A stretch of 64,000 nucleotides of DNA from Sipunculus nudus (Eukaryota > Annelida > Sipuncula > Golfingiida > Sipunculidae): contig CM049312.1 in assembly GCA_026874595.1 (NCBI GenBank), positions 52,019,429 through 52,083,428 of the forward strand. Direction: 5' to 3'. Below are positions 60,510-64,000 of the stretch, one piece after another. The translations under genes were made by a program, and so were the position numbers. How positions within the stretch are numbered: position 1 is the stretch's first letter; each line of letters opens with the position of its first letter. Under the pieces are notes generated by a model. It was not told the origin of the DNA, made no database searches, and saw only the letters and a list, made by a program, of their open reading frames with translations.

Positions 60510-60914
60510 TCAAACAAACGAATAATGATTTTCTATGGCTCTGCCGTGTCCCGTGGTCTGCTCCCGCCCGATGTTCTCCATGGACTCTGTCCGTGTTCTC
60601 ACTGAGCCGTTATTTGTCACGACAGTTGTGCTGTTTCCTGAATGACCGGACTCTGTATTAGACGCTGCAGATACCACACTGTGAAATCCTGGAGCTGTGG
60701 CCTGGCCCCCTGAGGTCATGTGACCAGGGTGCGTGGGAGAGAAGCGTGTACGGTCCATGGCCACCACATATTCTGTAAGCATGACATCAGATGAGCCACC
60801 AGACTCGAGAGGTATAGGATGAGTCCGGAAATGTTCCAGCATGTCAAATATTGTCTGGAACCACAGGTGCTGAACTCTACACTGTCCCTCGTTATTGATG
60901 GTCATACGCAGATG
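60510..60914 (-). CDS. SH2B: SH2B-family adaptor, terminal coding exon (end of SH2 domain and C-terminal tail)
   Basis: The acceptor CCTTTTTCAG before 60914 opens a phase 0 exon beginning [11 protein letters not shown], which continues the preceding GRAK. It holds the second half of the SH2 domain: [10 protein letters not shown], then [14 protein letters not shown], a signature of SH2B proteins. A Ser/Thr/Gly-rich tail of about 70 residues follows and ends in AIENHYSFV before the stop at 60512-60510. The final Asn-x-Tyr-Ser-Phe resembles the C-terminal tyrosine that recruits c-Cbl in APS and Lnk; that role is inferred from the family. The preceding intron is about 1.37 kb. The 3' UTR presumably runs left from 60509 into a TA microsatellite. 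No poly(A) site could be assigned. Confidence 0.93.
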   Translation of the reverse strand, partial: HLRMTINNEGQCRVQHLWFQTIFDMLEHFRTHPIPLESGGSSDVMLTEYVVAMDRTRFSPTHPGHMTSGGQATAPGFHSVVSAASNTESGHSGNSTTVVTNNGSVRTRTESMENIGREQTTGHGRAIENHYSFV

Positions 60915-62287
60915 CTGAAAAAGGAAAACAATTTGTATAATTCCAAGTAGACATAATGAGTCCTTTTTGGAAAGAGCTAGTCAAAATAAAAGAAAATTTG
61001 TCTTACACAAAGAGTCACTTCATAGCTGCTTATTACCATCAGATTAAAGTCTGCTTTAAAAGTTTGCTTTGAAAGTTTGGCTTAATATTAACAGTAAAAT
61101 AAGAGAACACTGAACTGAGAATATAGCTGTACTGGAATGTTTGATCCTTGGTTTGAGTGTGTGAACAATGACACTACTGCATGTATATAAGTATACGATC
61201 GTCTGTATGTGGAGTACACAACTGTCTGTGAATGGGGTGTATATAGCTGTCTATATATGGTTGTACAACTGTCTGTATGTGGAGTACCATAGATCTGCAT
61301 TTTGCAGATGAGGCCATAAAAAAAAATTTATAGCTGAAAATCCTGACTATTCTTCCTCAACAAAGGATGCGGCTATAAACACAGGTTAGGCTAAAAACAA
61401 ACATGCAAGAGACTGGACAGCTGGCCAAGTCCCAGTGGGTGATAATAAGCAGAGGAAGGAGGAGGTGAATACTATGAATGCATATTTAATGATGCTGCAC
61501 ATTTGTATAATAATTTTATTTATTTTTAATTTTATAAAATTATTATATAAAACAGGCTTACATATATTTAAAAGCTTTTCTGAATCAGTCATAAACCATG
61601 GCCATTTTCACGCCATAACTGATAAAAGACCGATATTCACTCACCAAATAAAGCACTCTAACGGTTGTACCCAAATCTGAGCTGGGCTGCACATTATTTT
61701 AAAATATATTTATTTAACATGTTATTTCTATTAAAATAAACTGTTAAACAAATGATAGCCAAAGATGATATGTTCTTTGGCAATTAAACTTCCGTTCAGA
61801 TACTTCTTCGTTCATCACAGAGATACCGCTTAAAAGTCAATAGATGGAGTTCAAAGGTCATAATCTCAGAACCAGCTAGTTCCATAATCATTTAATATGG
61901 ACACAATTTTCCAGAAGATAGTTTGGACAACATTTGCTTATATTATGATCAGCAGGACCTGGGGTGGTCAGGCAGTATGATCATTGATGCGGTGGTCATT
62001 TATTTAAAGGTTTAATTGTAAAATGACCTAGGTTGTATAAAGTCTAAATACAAGTACCATCGTCCTATACAATGCTTTGATGTTCCACTGAAGTTGTATT
62101 AGCCAAGTTAAAGGGGCAAGATTCTTCGGCCGTCAGTGATGTGTCTTAAATTAATTTTATAAGCCCTACTGGACTTCAACATACAGACAGGGAATTACAA
62201 CAGTCTTTTTACTGAATTTAAAGTTGTCTATACACAGCTGTTTGCTTACTGATTGTATTGCCTGCCTTAGAACTGCGATGGCATTAC
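60915..62287 (-). other. SH2B intron between the two SH2-domain exons
   Basis: About 1.37 kb, bounded by GTAATG at the donor and CTTTTTCAG at the acceptor. AT-rich with no coding signal; short ORFs on both strands are not conserved-looking. A few copies of a CTGTCTGTATGTGGAGTA-like phrase occur at 61190-61290. Confidence 0.8.
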
Positions 62288-62496
62288 CTTTGCCCTTCCC
62301 TGGAAGTTAAATGTGAGCACATATTCCCCCATACGTGTTTCACTCTGTCGCACCAGGAAGACCCCATGGCCTTCAGTTCCCTGTTGTAGGGCGAGCTGGG
62401 CTGCGTCCATTCGTGACAAGGTGCCATGAAACCACGGGTACTCCCTGAGCTGCTGATCAATGAAGCGGTCAGGGGTGGTTGGCAAGCCAGGTTCTG
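62288..62496 (-). CDS. SH2B: SH2B-family adaptor, first SH2-domain exon
   Basis: This exon encodes the N-terminal half of an SH2 domain. It contains [10 protein letters not shown] (start of the domain, alpha-A arginine), then FLVRQSETR with the invariant phosphotyrosine-binding arginine of the FLVR motif, then [10 protein letters not shown]. The wording of these motifs matches the SH2B1/SH2B2/SH2B3 family more closely than other SH2 proteins. The acceptor is CTTTTTCTCCAG before 62496 and the donor is GCAAAG|GTAATG (GT at 62287-62286). The upstream join is phase 1 and the downstream join is phase 0. No break or missing key residue is seen. The preceding intron is about 740 bp and carries a MITE fragment. 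Confidence 0.93.
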
Positions 62497-63237
62497 CTGG
62501 AGAAAAAGGTGTCAGACGTTTTCATTAACAAATGAAACTAGAAAAATCTGGCATCAGAGATGATGTAGCATCATCAGCTTTTGGCCATCCCCCTAGAAAT
62601 GGTCAATATATAGAGGTATCAAACATGAGATAATGACCTACATTTATGCATGCCAAATTTCACAGAAATCCATATATTAGTTTTTGAGTTGCACAGATGG
62701 CCCTTGGCCATAGTGTCTGCTTCAGTTTGGAAGACTTGGCTCTTCAGATTTTTTTTATCAATGATAGAAACACATGTATCAATTGTGAATATCCACTGAT
62801 TTGTAATTATATTCAATAAGTCTGTATCAAAAGCCTTAACTCCTACAAGGTTAGGTCAATAAAAAGTCTACACAATATAACAAATAATCTAATATCCAGG
62901 CAGCATCATGCTAACAAACTAAGTATAATAGGCCAAAGAAAAAGAAGGTTGGGTTCTCAGGCACATTTTTTCCATAAATCAGTGCAGGCAGGTGATATTA
63001 AATTTTTTACCTTTTTTTGTGTGTTTTGATTAAAATGTCAAATGATCAGGGAAAAAGCATGAAAATAACAGATTTTTGCTAAACAGGTAAAAGCCCTATA
63101 AAACAAAGGAAATCTTATCAAAGTTGTATTATTTTCTTCTTGAAAAATGAAAATCAAAATTAAAATTTTTGATGTAGGTGATTAAAATTGATGCAGCCGG
63201 TGCCTGAAATCCTCTCCAGTTACACCATGATGCTTAC
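62497..63237 (-). other. SH2B intron upstream of the SH2 domain
   Basis: About 740 bp, from GTAAGC to TTCTCCAG, phase 1. Its 5' part contains a truncated copy (62931-63177) of the MITE seen intact at 22790-23088. Nothing else is recognised. Confidence 0.8.
62931..63177 (-). mobile_element. Truncated MITE in the SH2B intron, same family as 22790-23088
   Basis: Begins GGCCAAAGAAAAAGAAGG and runs through a body that matches, in reverse, the element at 22790-23088: the GGTTCTCAGGCAC segment, TGATCAGGGAAAAAGCATG, GCTAAACA and the ATTTTTGATG end. The distal inverted repeat is missing, so the copy is cut short next to the exon at 63238. Confidence 0.75.
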
Positions 63238-63411
63238 CATCCATTCTGGGTGATCCTGGCCTGTCATTACTACCCCTGCTGAGACGAACATTGGCAGCAG
63301 GACCCCGGCTTGGCGTCCTCGGTGGCAGCTCTGGGGGCAGCTGATCCACACTGTCTGTGCTGTCATGATGTGAAAAGTGACTCTGGTTTAGAGTCACAGA
63401 CCCACTCAAGT
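63238..63411 (-). CDS. SH2B: SH2B-family adaptor, internal exon upstream of the SH2 domain (proline-rich linker)
   Basis: Read on the minus strand, this exon encodes a Ser/Asp-rich then proline-rich segment containing ELPPRTPSRG, like the linker between the PH and SH2 domains of SH2B/APS/Lnk adaptors. These proteins dock on activated receptor tyrosine kinases and JAKs. The acceptor is a TTGTAG just before 63411 and the donor is ATG-GATG|GTAAGC (GT at 63237-63236). It ends one base into a codon. That base joins the CA at the start of the next exon to give an alanine codon and an open frame into the SH2 domain, which supports both sites. The acceptor sits exactly at the edge of a 46 bp minisatellite that repeats this junction, so the true start of the exon is less certain than its end. 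Upstream exons lie beyond the window. Confidence 0.75.
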
Positions 63412-63966
63412 CTACAACACAAATATAAGTGTCACTCAGAAACAGACCCAATCAGGTCTACAACACAAATGTCACAGTCACTCAGAAACAGACCAAATCA
63501 GGTGTACACCACAGATATCAGTGTCACTCAGAAACAGGCCCACTCTGGTCTTTGACTCAAATATCAGTGTCATTCAGAAACAGGCCCACTCTGGTCTACG
63601 ACTCAAATATAAGTGTCACTCAGAAACAGACCAAATCAGGTCTACAACACAAATATCAGTGTCACTCAGAAACAGACCCACTCAGGTCTACAACACAAAT
63701 ATCAGTGTCACTCAGAAACAGACCAAATCAGGTCTACAACACAAATATCAGTGTCACTCAGAAACAGACCCAATCAGGTCTACAACACAAATATCAGTGT
63801 CACTCAGAAACAGACCCAATCAGGTCTTCATCTAAAATTCAGTGTCACTCAAAAACGGGCCAACTAGGGTGTGCAAACAAATATCAGTTTTTCTCAAAAA
63901 CAGAGACACTCAGGTTTACAACATAAATATCAGTGTCATTCAAAAACAGACCCACTTAGGTCTACA
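63411..63966. repeat. 46 bp minisatellite, about 12 units, derived from the SH2B 3' splice site
   Basis: Units start at 63411, 63457, 63503, 63549, 63595, 63641, 63687, 63733, 63779 and 63825, in exact 46 bp register. Two or three more diverged units run to 63966. On the minus strand each unit contains an ACTGAT branch-point-like word, TTTGTGTTGTAG, and then about 25 bases resembling the first bases of the exon at 63411. The TAG is kept in roughly two thirds of units. The long plus-strand ORFs here exist only because the array is open in several frames. Confidence 0.9.
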
Positions 63967-64000
63967 GTTAAGTTTTGTAATCTATCTGACTTTCTTGGTG

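Noticed and set aside
63429-63926. 165-codon plus-strand ORF of a Gln/Ser/Lys-rich repeat protein
   Set aside because: The 46 bp minisatellite is not a multiple of three and is open in all frames, so overlapping ORFs appear in several frames; no start or splice context supports coding.

Overview
This is an AT-rich animal nuclear window, almost certainly from an invertebrate and probably a bivalve mollusc. That placement is an inference from the repeat style and the spliced SH2B-type gene, not from a database match. Gene density is very low. The only convincing host gene is at the right end on the minus strand: three consecutive coding exons of an SH2B/APS/Lnk-family adaptor (63411-60510). They carry a proline-rich linker, a complete SH2 domain split over two exons, and a C-terminal tyrosine tail. 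The splice sites and codon phases join correctly. The upstream exons (PH and dimerisation domains in this family) would lie beyond the right edge.

The rest is a layered repeat landscape. From left to right: a diverged tandem array of about 325 bp units (70-1490); a tandem duplication of 347 bp modules (4441-5112); a decayed non-LTR retrotransposon (6851-9790, plus); a 44 bp tandem array holding a solo LTR that is itself split by a roughly 4 kb element with inverted ends (11828-16885); two tRNA-like SINE heads (17.85 and 20.7 kb); a 299 bp MITE with a TAA target duplication (22790-23088); a LINE tail fragment (23.9-24.2 kb, minus); and a broken Ty3/Gypsy retrotransposon (26099-32480, minus) with recognisable gag, protease, RT, RNase H and integrase.

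Further right come an 84 bp hairpin element with a perfect 8 bp target duplication (32715-32798), and a modular repeat family with conserved 3' hairpins and long poly-G tracts (34821-38130, 49250-53655, 56700-59266). A second solo LTR (35199-36085) sits inside one copy. There is also a 980 bp inverted-repeat element (38619-39598), a 4.6 kb foldback palindrome (39836-44447) with a tandem-repeat insertion in one arm, a short Helitron-like unit (44489-44758), and related module repeats at 45.1-47.2 and 54.6-56.4 kb.

No complete autonomous transposon and no prokaryote-like system is present. The most unusual structures are three. A 46 bp minisatellite appears to have amplified the SH2B intron/exon junction. 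The modular repeats end in conserved hairpins. Several elements are nested inside one another, so the order of insertion can be read.
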